Positions 8,754-17,444 of a stretch of 64,000 nucleotides of DNA are shown one piece after another; position 1 is the stretch's first letter, and each line of letters starts with the position of its first letter. A model generated the notes under the pieces. That model saw only the letters and a program-made list of their open reading frames with translations, made no database searches and was not told where the DNA came from. A program made the position numbers and the translations under genes. The DNA is from JAGXLC01 sp964585385 (lineage in GTDB: Bacteria > Bacteroidota > Bacteroidia > Bacteroidales > UBA12077). The stretch lies in NCBI GenBank assembly GCA_964585385.1, contig CAZPDP010000001.1:186001-250000 (forward strand), in the 5' to 3' direction.

Positions 8754-9335
8754 ATGAAAAACCAAACTGTAACACAGGATTTGCATATCCATACAACCTT
8801 TTCAAGTTTAGACAGCGCAGTAGTGAAAGAACAAACACCTGAGTTAATTGCTTCCGTCAGACATGCGGATATTTTAGGTGTTAGCGACCATTTTGAACAC
8901 TTTGATGATCAATTTGATTTGTATAAGGAAACATTGAAGAAACTGGATCTTCATGTGGGAACAGAAATAGATGGCTCAGATTATGTTGCTGAGGCTATTG
9001 GTATGGGTTTTGAATACTTTATTTACCATTGCCGTGATAATACACGAGAATACAAGGCTATTGAAACATTGCTTGAGACAAGAAAACCAGTCATAATACC
9101 TCATCCTATGATGATGGGGACAGACTTGGACAAAATTCCTCCTGAATGCTACATAGAGCTAAATAATCGATATATCTGGCAATTTGAATGGAAGAAATTT
9201 CTTACCCCATATATTGACAAATTTCGTTTTGTTATTGGTTCAGATGCCCATCAGCCAGGCTGGCTCAATCAAAATGTGGCAAGATATGTGGCAAGAGAGC
9301 TGAACATTAAAGAAACTTTGGTATTTGAAGATTAA
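8754..9335 (+). CDS. PHP-domain phosphoesterase
   Basis: A 193-residue single-domain PHP (polymerase and histidinol phosphatase) protein. Metal-binding motifs are visible in order: DLHIHTTFSS near the N terminus, GVSDHFEHF, GTEID, a His in PVIIPHPMM, and GSDAHQPG near the C terminus. Such proteins hydrolyse phosphate mono- or diesters in a di- or trinuclear metal site. It is shorter than histidinol phosphatase (about 260-270 residues) and no histidine biosynthesis genes are nearby, so HisK is unlikely. It stands alone between divergent and co-directional gaps. Substrate unknown. Confidence 0.85.
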   Translation: MKNQTVTQDLHIHTTFSSLDSAVVKEQTPELIASVRHADILGVSDHFEHFDDQFDLYKETLKKLDLHVGTEIDGSDYVAEAIGMGFEYFIYHCRDNTREYKAIETLLETRKPVIIPHPMMMGTDLDKIPPECYIELNNRYIWQFEWKKFLTPYIDKFRFVIGSDAHQPGWLNQNVARYVARELNIKETLVFED

Positions 9336-9391
9336 TCTAAAAAATACTCCGGTTTGAATATTCCATTGCTTTTCTTTTTATTTAAAGTTTA

Positions 9392-9417
9392 ACCCAAATT
9401 GAGCGATTTTCGCTCAC
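9392..9417. repeat. 26-bp dispersed hairpin repeat, copy 1
   Basis: ACCCAAAT followed by the hairpin GAGCGATTTTCGCTC (6-bp stem GAGCGA/TCGCTC, 3-base loop, 9401-9415). The same 26 bases recur with one mismatch at 13326-13351. This copy is 56 bases after the PHP gene stop and is followed by a T-rich stretch (ATTCTTTTTATC), so it may end that transcript. Confidence 0.7.
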
Positions 9418-9612
9418 ATTCTTTTTATCTTTGAATGTATTTTCCCTGATTTGAAATGGGTTAGGAAAGCATTCGGAATAACTGGTAATTTTGTAATTAA
9501 ATTTGAACTGAATGATTTTAATTTTTAACTTGCTTTTGGGGTTTTGACTTTAAAAATATAGATTTTAGATAGTCTTAAAGGTCTTCATCTCTGAATAGAT
9601 ACCTTATCATTT

Positions 9613-10518
9613 ATGAATGTGAAGGATTTAAATACCCAATGGGAATTGTTATGTTATCAGAGTATGGATCATCTGAAATCCCACTCCCTTTTGCTTATCC
9701 ATGCTGTACAATTCATTGCAATTGCAGGAAGATACCTTATTCCACTAAGACGAGATGATTCTCACATGTTATTAAGATGGCACATGAGCAGTAATATGTT
9801 TGCTGGTAACTGGATTGATGCAAAGAAATGGCCAGTGAAAATTGGGTTAAAATTACCCGAATTGGTTTTAACATTTCTTCATCCACCCAGCTCAGAAATT
9901 ACCAGCATTACTATGCAGGGTAAAACAAAAGAAGAGATATTTGAATGGATGGATGAAAGGTTACATGAGCTGGAAGTAGAATTGGGACCAATGAAAATGG
10001 AACTTTACTATAATTTGCCTGATCATGAGACGGAGCATGGTATTCCTTTTGAAATAAAAAATAAAGAAGAGTTGATTGAAATTGCTAAATTGAGAACAGA
10101 CACAGAGTTAATTCTCAGGTATTTTTCCAGCCACTTTAATTCCTGCAAGGCCCATTTAATAAATCCATACAACCTGGAGACAAGTTATAAAATTCCCGTA
10201 GAACGGGATGATAAAGGAGAGTTGAAAAAATATGTTGTTATGGGTCTGGCTGCGCCCGATTCATTCCTGGATCATTATTACTTTTATGTAAAACATTATG
10301 ATAGAGATGAAATGGTTGATTTCGAGAAGCTCCAGTCATTGAATGGCGGGGGTTACTGGACTATAAAAGATTCAATACTGGCTGTGCTGCCCCTTTTTAA
10401 ATTGATCGAAGAGAATACGAAAGAAGGACAGATTAACCAGCTTGTATCGTTTTATAAATCCGCCCTTAATGCAACATTTGAAATCCTTGTGAACGCCCAT
10501 CTTAAGCTTCCCGATTAG
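9613..10518 (+). CDS. Conserved-looking protein of unknown function (301 aa)
   Basis: I do not recognise this family. The protein is soluble-looking, with no signal peptide or membrane segment, and is acidic to neutral. It has a His/Trp-rich N-terminal third (HSLLLIHAVQFIAIAGRYLIP, HMLLRWHMSSNMFAGNW) and a C-terminal third with YYFYVKHYDRDEM and a GGGYW turn. The good length, coding-like codon use and an ATG start after an AT-rich 277-base gap support a real gene. Two -7-like octamers (TAATTTTG at 9486-9493 and TAAATTTG at 9498-9505) lie upstream. Its neighbours (PHP enzyme before, secreted peroxiredoxin after) give no clear functional hint. Confidence 0.75.
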   Translation: MNVKDLNTQWELLCYQSMDHLKSHSLLLIHAVQFIAIAGRYLIPLRRDDSHMLLRWHMSSNMFAGNWIDAKKWPVKIGLKLPELVLTFLHPPSSEITSITMQGKTKEEIFEWMDERLHELEVELGPMKMELYYNLPDHETEHGIPFEIKNKEELIEIAKLRTDTELILRYFSSHFNSCKAHLINPYNLETSYKIPVERDDKGELKKYVVMGLAAPDSFLDHYYFYVKHYDRDEMVDFEKLQSLNGGGYWTIKDSILAVLPLFKLIEENTKEGQINQLVSFYKSALNATFEILVNAHLKLPD

Positions 10519-10573
10519 ATTCTGAACAATAACAATTTAAGGCTGTTTCATAATAAATTAAAAATTAATAGCT

Positions 10574-11206
10574 ATGAAAAGCCTGATTCTAAGTCTTACA
10601 ATTATACTTACATCCTTGCAGGTATTCGCACAAGAATCATCGTTTAACCAATTGGGTATCAAAACAGGTAAGCAGGAAGTGCCGGAAGGATTAGAAGAGG
10701 GGGTACAGGCCCCTGATTTTACAGCAAAATCTCAATCCGGCGAGACAATAGATTTAAGTGAAATAGTTAAAAATCAACCGGTAGTACTGTTCTTTTACCG
10801 GGGTTACTGGTGTCCGGTCTGTAGCAAATACCTGAAAAGATATGCCGATTCTCTGTCGTTATTAAAACAACAAGGTGTTAAAATTCTGGCCATTACCCCT
10901 GAAACTGCCGGCAATGTAGAAAAAACCCGTAAAAATACAGGAGTTGATATTACTATCATTTCCGATAAAACTGAAGAAATCATGAATGCCTACAAGGTTA
11001 CTTTTCATGTGACTGAAAAATACCAGGACAAAATACGCAATGCCTTTAATGCGGATATTGCCGGCACAAATGATCAGGAAAAAGCCAGATTACCTGTTCC
11101 TGCAACTTATATCATAGATCAAAATCAGAAAATTGCCGCAAGGCAATTTGATCCCGATTATACCAACAGGGCTTCAGTTAAGTGGATGCTGGAAAATTTG
11201 CCTTAG
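10574..11206 (+). CDS. Secreted AhpC/TSA (peroxiredoxin/thioredoxin-like) protein
   Basis: A 210-residue thioredoxin-fold protein. Residues 1-20 (MKSLILSLTIILTSLQVFAQ) form a signal peptide with cleavage after AQ, so it should act in the periplasm. The fold begins at QAPDFTAKSQSGETIDL, and the redox centre is YRGYWCPVC with Cys80 and Cys83. The RGxWCPxC form is typical of peroxiredoxin-like AhpC/TSA proteins rather than classic TlpA (CxxC after WA/WCP). FVVYFR-type resolution partners are not encoded beside it. Likely role: periplasmic peroxide or disulfide reduction. Confidence 0.85.
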   Translation: MKSLILSLTIILTSLQVFAQESSFNQLGIKTGKQEVPEGLEEGVQAPDFTAKSQSGETIDLSEIVKNQPVVLFFYRGYWCPVCSKYLKRYADSLSLLKQQGVKILAITPETAGNVEKTRKNTGVDITIISDKTEEIMNAYKVTFHVTEKYQDKIRNAFNADIAGTNDQEKARLPVPATYIIDQNQKIAARQFDPDYTNRASVKWMLENLP

Positions 11207-11287
11207 CTTTAGCGTATTGATATAGTCTTATTTTTTTCTTTATTTTAGCCCGAATAATTAACTTCGTTGAGGGCTTCGCCGTTCAAG

Positions 11288-11308
11288 AATTATTCCTGTC
11301 TCCGACAG
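11288..11308 (-). repeat. 21-bp dispersed repeat, copy 1 (inverted relative to copy 2)
   Basis: Twenty-one bases here, ending CCTGTCTCCGACAG, are identical to the reverse complement of 45294-45314. The core CTGTC-GGA-GACAG can fold into a short hairpin. In both places a TTTAGCCC-like block lies on the same side of the repeat (at about 11245 here), which suggests that the two are decayed copies of a longer element. No gene is visible in the surrounding 249-base gap (11207-11455). Confidence 0.6.
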
Positions 11309-11455
11309 TCTGAAAATACCTAAAAACGAAGCCATCATGGTAAAAAAACCGTGTAGATTTTCCTGAATAGCGGAATTACAGGAGGCTCTATTAAGATTTA
11401 AAGGATAGATAACTGCAGGTGATGTTTTCAAAAACGCTTAAACGAATGGATTCTT

Positions 11456-12484
11456 ATGAAGGCAATGGTTCTTGAGAATGTTGTTGATCTAAGTAAAAGT
11501 GATAAACCTCTTATACAGGTTGAATGGCCGAAACCGAAACCTGGAAATGGCGAGGTTCTGATTAAAGTATCCCGTTGCGGTGTTTGTCATACTGAACTTG
11601 ATGAAATTGAAGGGCGAACTCCCCCTCCGGAATTTCCGATAATTTTAGGGCACCAGGTAGTTGGATACGTGGAGCAAATGGGACCGAATACAAGCGCATT
11701 TATAGAAGGTGACAGAGTAGGAGTGGCATGGATTTTTTCAGCCTGTGGAGAGTGTAAACAATGTCTCAATGGCAATGAAAACCTTTGCCCTGAATTTAAA
11801 GCTACAGGGAGAGATGCTCATGGAGGATATGCAGAGTATATGGTTATCCCGGAAGAATTTGCATATAAAATTCCTGAAGTTTTTAATGATTCAGAAGCGG
11901 CTCCTTTGCTTTGTGCTGGAGCAATAGGGTATAGGTCTCTCAGGCTTACGAATTTGCAAAACGGGCACCGGCTTGGTTTGACGGGTTTTGGAGCTTCAGG
12001 CCATCTTGTATTAAAAATGACTCGTTTTCAATATCCTGATTCCGAAATATATGTTTTTGCCCGTTCTCCCAGTGAACGTGAATTTGCTTTGGAACTAGGA
12101 GCTGTATGGGCAGGAGATACTGAAGAAATGGCTCCAAATAAGCTGGATGCTATTATTGATACCACACCTGTCTGGAAACCCTTAGTGGAAGGCTTGAAAA
12201 ACCTTGATGCAGCAGGAAGACTAGTGATTAACGCCATAAGAAAAGAGGATTATGATATCGATTATTTGAAGAAAATCGATTACCCTGAACATTTGTGGCT
12301 CGAAAAAGAGATAAAAAGCGTCGCAAACGTGGAAAGAAGAGATGTATCCGAATTTCTGGAACTCGCAGCAAAAATTCCCATTAAACCGGATTATACAGAA
12401 TATCCACTGAAACAGGCTAATGAAGCATTAATGGAAATTAAGCAAAGTAAAATACGGGGAGCTAAAGTTCTTAAAATGATTTGA
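11456..12484 (+). CDS. Zinc-dependent alcohol dehydrogenase (AdhP-like MDR family)
   Basis: Medium-chain NAD(P)-dependent alcohol dehydrogenase, 342 residues, cytosolic. Catalytic zinc ligands are Cys44-His45 region (CGVCHTE), His66 (GHQVVG) and Cys153 (PLLCAGA). The structural zinc loop is CGECKQCLNGNENLC (Cys97, 100, 103, 111). The nucleotide-binding turn reads GLTGFGASGHL instead of the usual GxGGLG, a form known from a subgroup of zinc-binding dehydrogenases. It is preceded by a 249-base gap with a dispersed repeat and followed 69 bases later by the CHAD gene. Natural substrate not deducible. Confidence 0.9.
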   Translation: MKAMVLENVVDLSKSDKPLIQVEWPKPKPGNGEVLIKVSRCGVCHTELDEIEGRTPPPEFPIILGHQVVGYVEQMGPNTSAFIEGDRVGVAWIFSACGECKQCLNGNENLCPEFKATGRDAHGGYAEYMVIPEEFAYKIPEVFNDSEAAPLLCAGAIGYRSLRLTNLQNGHRLGLTGFGASGHLVLKMTRFQYPDSEIYVFARSPSEREFALELGAVWAGDTEEMAPNKLDAIIDTTPVWKPLVEGLKNLDAAGRLVINAIRKEDYDIDYLKKIDYPEHLWLEKEIKSVANVERRDVSEFLELAAKIPIKPDYTEYPLKQANEALMEIKQSKIRGAKVLKMI

Positions 12485-12509
12485 ATAATTTTTATATTTC
12501 GCTATTCGT

Positions 12510-12517
12510 TAAATTTG
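12510..12517 (+). promoter_or_regulatory. Candidate -7 element (TAAATTTG) for CHAD gene
   Basis: An exact TAnnTTTG match, 36 bases before the CHAD start. The nearest upstream TTG (12481-12483) is 26 bases away, which is longer than usual. By-eye call only. Confidence 0.3.
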
Positions 12518-12553
12518 CATGAATGTTATACCGTAATAACCGAATAATATTTT

Positions 12554-13324
12554 ATGAATCATTTGCTGACATATTACCAGACACAAAAGAACACACTCAT
12601 TCAAAAAATGGATTCCCTGAAAGACAAGATGGATGTTGAGGAACTACACGATCTCCGGGTTACCCACAAAAGACTCAGGGCATTATTCCGAATGCTGAAG
12701 CAGATCGGTTCGGAATTGTTGCCCGAGGATGCCGATTATAACTACATAAAAAAATTTTATAAAACTGCCGGAATACTTAGGGATTTACATGTACAGGATA
12801 AAGAGATGAGTAAGCATGAAAAGAACCTTGGCATTGATTTACAATTTTTACACGATTATATTGCTGAGAAAGAAGAAAAAGCTGAAAAAGACTTTTATGC
12901 AGCTTTGAATAATTTTGACAGAGCAGTATATGAGCGTTACGAAAAAAAGCTAAATGAAGAAATAACAGAGGATGAATTGTTTAGTTGGTATAAAAGCATC
13001 GTAGATTTTACTCATTACCAGATAAAGGACACTGAAAAAAAGATTGAGAAGGCTAATACAGCAGAAAAGCTTCATAAAGTCAGGAGTAAACTTAAAGATG
13101 CCTTTTACTACCTGGAAATAATCAATTCTGAAAACAGCCTGGAAAATATTTCAGATGAAGAGGTGAAGCAAGCTCAATCTTTTCTGGGTGATTGGCATGA
13201 TAACGTGGTTTCGTATGAATTTATTCAGGAGTTTGAAAAGGATAACCCTCATTTGGCAGAGAAAAACACCGGGACTCTGGAAATTTTAGGGGATTATCTT
13301 GTTCAGAAAATCCATTTTAATTAA
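12554..13324 (+). CDS. CHAD-domain protein
   Basis: A 256-residue helical protein with the conserved-histidine alpha-helical domain. Key features are LHDLRVTHKRLRALFRMLK (residues 31-49), with the His/Arg/Lys pattern, and the second-half mirror KLHKVRSKLKDAFYYLEI, followed by LGDWHDN. CHAD domains bind inorganic polyphosphate through their basic groove. Many occur fused or beside a CYTH domain, but none is seen here. A 26-bp hairpin repeat sits 10 bases after its stop and may act as terminator. Confidence 0.85.
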   Translation: MNHLLTYYQTQKNTLIQKMDSLKDKMDVEELHDLRVTHKRLRALFRMLKQIGSELLPEDADYNYIKKFYKTAGILRDLHVQDKEMSKHEKNLGIDLQFLHDYIAEKEEKAEKDFYAALNNFDRAVYERYEKKLNEEITEDELFSWYKSIVDFTHYQIKDTEKKIEKANTAEKLHKVRSKLKDAFYYLEIINSENSLENISDEEVKQAQSFLGDWHDNVVSYEFIQEFEKDNPHLAEKNTGTLEILGDYLVQKIHFN

Positions 13325-13325
13325 G

Positions 13326-13351
13326 ACCCAAATGGAGCGATTTTCGCTCAC
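13326..13351. repeat. 26-bp dispersed hairpin repeat, copy 2
   Basis: ACCCAAAT plus the hairpin GAGCGATTTTCGCTC (13335-13349), matching 9392-9417 with a single mismatch at 13334. It lies exactly in the 30-base gap between the convergent CHAD and coiled-coil genes and is followed by a T-rich stretch, so terminator use is plausible. Confidence 0.7.
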
Positions 13352-13354
13352 GTT

Positions 13355-13699
13355 TTAGTTTTCAATCTGTGATTTCAGTTCTTCATACTTTTTCAGGGCT
13401 TTTTCATAAGCCTTTTTTTTCTTAACAACCTTTTTTTCAGTCTTTTCAAGTTCTTTTTTCAGGTTTTTCAATTCCTTCCTGGTTTTTTTAACTGACTTCT
13501 TAAGGTTCTTTTTGTTTTTCTGAATGCCTTTAAAATCTTTTAATACCAGTTCCCCTTTGTCATAAAGATCGTCCCTTGTCACAGTGGGTTGGTGAGTTTG
13601 TTTCTTTTCTTTGTTTCTATTTTCTTGAGGTTCTTTGCTTGCTTGGGCACTTTGCGGTTTGCTCTCCTCTTTGTTCTTATTTCCAGTTTGATTGGCCAT
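13355..13699 (-). CDS. Small lysine-rich coiled-coil protein
   Basis: A 114-residue, highly charged protein. Residues 1-40 are low-complexity (Asn/Lys/Gln/Glu-rich, with a QAS..PQENRNKEK stretch). From about residue 55 to the end there is a near-continuous heptad-like Lys/Glu/Leu pattern that predicts a coiled coil. There is no signal peptide, membrane segment or known motif. The codon pattern and position, 71 bases downstream of the MATE gene on the same strand, support a genuine gene. Function unknown; nucleic-acid binding through its basic charge is possible but unproven. Confidence 0.6.
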   Translation of the reverse strand: MANQTGNKNKEESKPQSAQASKEPQENRNKEKKQTHQPTVTRDDLYDKGELVLKDFKGIQKNKKNLKKSVKKTRKELKNLKKELEKTEKKVVKKKKAYEKALKKYEELKSQIEN

Positions 13700-13770
13700 A
13701 ATTATTATTTATATCTATTCAGCCAAAATTACGAAAAAATACAAATCATATTATTTGCAGCAATTTTATA

Positions 13771-15102
13771 TCAAACGTGTTTTCGGCTCCATGGATAATA
13801 TCTCAAATAAAGGAAAGAGGCCAATGCTATTAGTCCTCCATACAGGAATTCAACAGCCCATACTTTTGCAATTCCAACTTGCCATATTACAGCCAGATAA
13901 TAAGTGAGTACAACATAAATAATAAAAATAATTGCTTCGATAAGAAGTGCGGCTTTTGTGCTACCGGTACCGGATACGCTGTGAAACAGAACGAATCCGA
14001 GTCCAATAAAAAACGATGTGCCGCAAATGACATACAGTACCGGCAGGCTGCTATTAATCAGTTCCTGGTTATCTGTAAATATTGACAGCACTGGTCTGGG
14101 GAACAAGGCAATAATTCCAACCATTACGGCTACACTCAAAAAACAAAGTTTGAGCGCTTTTTTTATTACCTCAACAGCTTCCTGCTGAAGGTTTTTGCCT
14201 AAAACATAACTTACCAGGGAATTAGTCGAAAAAGAATAACCCATTATAGGAACCAGCATAATTACATAGATACTGCGAATAATGTTGGAGATAGCCAGCG
14301 GTCTTTCTCCCATTTTTTCAACAAAAAGAAAGAAAAACATCCATCCGGCAAATGAAAGAAAATTCTGCATCATTACTGGTAATGAAATATTCAGCACATT
14401 ACCGAAAAGCTTCCTGCTGAATTTCTGAAATGAGAAAAGTTTAAACTTTTTGTAGTCAATCTTTTTTAATGTGTAGGAAATGAAAGTCAGCATAGCAACA
14501 AACTCAGCAATAACCGAGGCCATTGCGGCTCCTTTAATTCCCATTTCAGGAAATCCCATTTTACCGAATATCAGAACATAATCAAAAAATACATTGATTA
14601 ATGCCATAGCTGCAGTAGTTATGGTGATTACTTTTGTTTGGCCAATACCTACATAGAGCCCGCGAAAAGTAAAATTGGTAAAGGCGAATAACAATCCCCA
14701 TATTCTGATGTAAACATAGTCCAGGCTGGCATTATAGATATTTTCTGAGGATATGATTAAATTAAATATATCAGGCAGAGTAAGTTCCAGTATAACAATG
14801 ACTATAATTGCAAAAGCAAGCAGAAAGTAAAATGCATGCTCTACGGTTTTGCCAATATCCTGGAGCCGGTTTTGTCCATAGCGTCTGGCTACAAGAATCT
14901 GAGCACCAACCCCATATCCGATTCCCAGCATCATGAAAGTCATGTAAAAGACACTGCCAATACCGGCAGCACCAAGCTCAATTTCTCCAACCCGGCCTAG
15001 AAAGGCAGTGTCAGTAATACGTATAATATTCTGAATGACACTGCCCAGAATAATAGGGTAGGCAATATTCCATATTTTTCGGTATGAAACAGTTTCGGAC
15101 AT
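13771..15102 (-). CDS. MATE family efflux transporter
   Basis: A 443-residue inner-membrane protein with about 12 hydrophobic helices, matching the usual length of multidrug and toxic compound extrusion (NorM/DinF) exporters. The N-terminal bundle includes YPIILGSVIQNIIRITDTAFLGRVGEIELGA, with the TDTAFLGR signature, and GYGVGAQILVARRYGQNR after helix 2. These exporters expel drugs or metabolites using a sodium or proton gradient. It lies 75 bases downstream of the S9 peptidase gene on the same strand; a functional link is not evident. Confidence 0.92.
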   Translation of the reverse strand: MSETVSYRKIWNIAYPIILGSVIQNIIRITDTAFLGRVGEIELGAAGIGSVFYMTFMMLGIGYGVGAQILVARRYGQNRLQDIGKTVEHAFYFLLAFAIIVIVILELTLPDIFNLIISSENIYNASLDYVYIRIWGLLFAFTNFTFRGLYVGIGQTKVITITTAAMALINVFFDYVLIFGKMGFPEMGIKGAAMASVIAEFVAMLTFISYTLKKIDYKKFKLFSFQKFSRKLFGNVLNISLPVMMQNFLSFAGWMFFFLFVEKMGERPLAISNIIRSIYVIMLVPIMGYSFSTNSLVSYVLGKNLQQEAVEVIKKALKLCFLSVAVMVGIIALFPRPVLSIFTDNQELINSSLPVLYVICGTSFFIGLGFVLFHSVSGTGSTKAALLIEAIIFIIYVVLTYYLAVIWQVGIAKVWAVEFLYGGLIALASFLYLRYYPWSRKHV

Positions 15103-15177
15103 GGTAAAGTCTGCTTTATTCTGACAGGCACGGAATTATTTTTTATGTACTAGTGCAATTTCAGAACTCCTCAGGAT

Positions 15178-17328
15178 TTATAGGTTCTCATCAAAATATT
15201 CAGTTACTTTTTCCATTAGATGGATCCTGTCCTTTCCTCGTACATTATGCTTATGCCTGGGATATGTAAAATAATCCACCTGAACACCTTCCTTAATACA
15301 TTCTCTCAGGAAACTCAGACTGTGCTGAGGGACTACAATATCATCAATGTATCCGTTTACTATTAGCAGCTCACCTTTAAGATTTTTGACATAATGTTTC
15401 AGATTAGCATTTTTATATCCTTCAGGATTTTCTTGTGGTGTATCCATGTATCTTTCTCCATACATTATTTCATAATATGACCAGTCAATAACAGGTCCTC
15501 CGGCCACTCCAACCTTAAATGAATCCGGCTTTTTCAGCATCATTGATGTGGTCATAAATCCACCATAACTCCATCCATGAACTCCAATCCGGTTTGTATC
15601 CACATAGCCCAGTTCTTTAAGGATTTTTACTCCCTGCATCTGGTCTGACAATTCGTATTTTCCTAACTGCCTGTGTATGATGTTTTCAAATTCAAAACCC
15701 CGCGCCTTTGTTCCCCGGTTATCAAGCGTTAGCATTACATAGCCTTTTTGAGCCATGAAATGCTGCCATAATCTGGCACCCTCCAACCAGCGGTTTTGCA
15801 CCAGTTGGGAATGGGGTCCGCCGTAAACATAAATGATTGCAGGGTAAGTCTTATCAGGATTAAAATTTGAAGGTTTAATCAACCGGTAATACAAATCCGT
15901 CTCGCCATCGCTTGTTTTTGTAGTCGAAATAGTAGCTTCACCCAGATTGTAATCCGATAGCGGGTTTTTTGCCTGAAGCAGTTGCTTGATTGTTTTGCCT
16001 TCACCATCCAGAACGTCAATATTTTTTGGAATTGACATATTGGAGTATTCATCTAGAATGTATTGTCCTGTAGAATTAACCTGGGTCCTGTGAACACCCT
16101 CTTCATTTGTTAGCCGGAGAATTCCGGGCTCTTTGATACTAGTTTTGTAAAGATGTCTTTCAAGGGGTGAATCTTTTGTTGCAGAGAAATAAATATTCTT
16201 TCCCTCCTGGTCTATTGTAACCGAACCATTGATAATTTCCCATTCACCATGGGTAATTTGTTTTATTAGGTCACCTTTTGTATTGTAAAGATAAAGATGA
16301 TTGTAACCGTCACGGCGGCTTAGCCATAGAAATTGATGGTTCTGTCCGGGAATAAACTGAATGGGTGTTAAAGGTTCAACATATTTATCATGTTTTTCTT
16401 CAAACAAGGTTTGAACCCGTTCTCCTGTGGAAGCATCATACTGGTTTAACTTCATATGGTTCTGTTCCCGGTTGAGAACTGCCACATAGATAAATTTCCC
16501 TTCAGGCCCCCATACAACATTTGTCAGAAATTTATCTTTTGGTTTTCCTGTTTGCAGGTAGAGTGTATTTTCTGAATTCAGATTATAAATACCAATTGTA
16601 ACATGATGACTTTTCATTCCCGCCATGGGATATTTAATTTTATCAAGGCTGGCTATTCTCTGGGTGATATCCACCAGCGGGTAGTCGGTTACCATGCTTT
16701 CGTCTTTTTTGTAAAAGGCCAGCTTTTTGCCATCAGGCGACCAGAAGGTTCCTTTAGAAATACCAAATTCTCTGCGGTGAACTTCCTGCCCATAAACAAT
16801 TTCTTTGTTGTCTTCATGACTAATTTGATGTTTTTCCCTGTTAAAACCTTTAATATACAGGTTGTTTTCAAGGGTATAAGCTATGGATTTGCTCCCGTAA
16901 TCAAAATCATTATTTGTTGCATTCTCTGGTAATTTTAATGAATCCAGCATTGTTTTGTTCATGGCATCTAAGAGGTAATGATTGTTATTATGATTAAAGG
17001 TTATTACTTTTTCGTTAATCCATTTAATCCGGGGAATTTTTTTTAATTCATTATCCCCTTGTAAACCTGTCATCTTATTCAGTTCCTTTAATTTAAGCAG
17101 GGTATCAGCATTGTTTTTGTTGGGTTGGTTTGTTAGGATGTAATCTTTTCCAGCATACATATAATTATTCGTACCCGGAATCCATTGAAGTTGTGATAAA
17201 TCTTCAGGATAGAGAGAGGTCCATTGTCCAATCACAGCCTCTTCAATAGTGAGTTTTTTATCCTGGCCTAAGCTATAACAGGGTAAAAGTAAGATGAATA
17301 ACAGAGTGCTTGTTAATACCTTTTTCAT
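15178..17328 (-). CDS. S9 family peptidase, dipeptidyl-peptidase 4 type
   Basis: Exported serine peptidase of 716 residues. A signal peptide (MKKVLTSTLLFILLLPCYSLG) is followed by a DPP4-type beta-propeller (about residues 40-460), including VHRREFGISKGTFWSPDG, and a C-terminal alpha/beta hydrolase domain. The catalytic triad reads Ser587 (GWSYGGF), Asp663 (GYIDDIV) and His694 (RHKHNVRG). The enzyme should release dipeptides, usually X-Pro or X-Ala, from peptide N termini in the periplasm. It is transcribed divergently from a sodium:solute symporter gene 116 bases away, so the pair may couple peptide breakdown to uptake. Confidence 0.94.
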   Translation of the reverse strand: MKKVLTSTLLFILLLPCYSLGQDKKLTIEEAVIGQWTSLYPEDLSQLQWIPGTNNYMYAGKDYILTNQPNKNNADTLLKLKELNKMTGLQGDNELKKIPRIKWINEKVITFNHNNNHYLLDAMNKTMLDSLKLPENATNNDFDYGSKSIAYTLENNLYIKGFNREKHQISHEDNKEIVYGQEVHRREFGISKGTFWSPDGKKLAFYKKDESMVTDYPLVDITQRIASLDKIKYPMAGMKSHHVTIGIYNLNSENTLYLQTGKPKDKFLTNVVWGPEGKFIYVAVLNREQNHMKLNQYDASTGERVQTLFEEKHDKYVEPLTPIQFIPGQNHQFLWLSRRDGYNHLYLYNTKGDLIKQITHGEWEIINGSVTIDQEGKNIYFSATKDSPLERHLYKTSIKEPGILRLTNEEGVHRTQVNSTGQYILDEYSNMSIPKNIDVLDGEGKTIKQLLQAKNPLSDYNLGEATISTTKTSDGETDLYYRLIKPSNFNPDKTYPAIIYVYGGPHSQLVQNRWLEGARLWQHFMAQKGYVMLTLDNRGTKARGFEFENIIHRQLGKYELSDQMQGVKILKELGYVDTNRIGVHGWSYGGFMTTSMMLKKPDSFKVGVAGGPVIDWSYYEIMYGERYMDTPQENPEGYKNANLKHYVKNLKGELLIVNGYIDDIVVPQHSLSFLRECIKEGVQVDYFTYPRHKHNVRGKDRIHLMEKVTEYFDENL

Positions 17329-17345
17329 AATTTATAGTTTTAATG

Positions 17346-17375
17346 TTGTATTAATAATATTTAGCATTAGATTTG
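17346..17375 (+). promoter_or_regulatory. Promoter for symporter gene (TTG-N19-TAGATTTG)
   Basis: TTG at 17346-17348 and the octamer TAGATTTG at 17368-17375 are separated by 19 bases, which matches the Bacteroidota -33/-7 pattern well. Transcription would start near 17382, leaving a leader of about 60 bases before the ATG at 17445. Confidence 0.55.
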
Positions 17376-17444
17376 AAGTTCCAAATTGGTCGGATAAACA
17401 TATAAATTTTTGTTGACTTTTGAAGAATTTAATGTTTACAAGCT

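Noticed and set aside
11288..11308. Attachment site for an integrated element
   Set aside because: The two copies are inverted and flank 34 kb of ordinary genes with no integrase or tRNA, so an excisable element is not supported.
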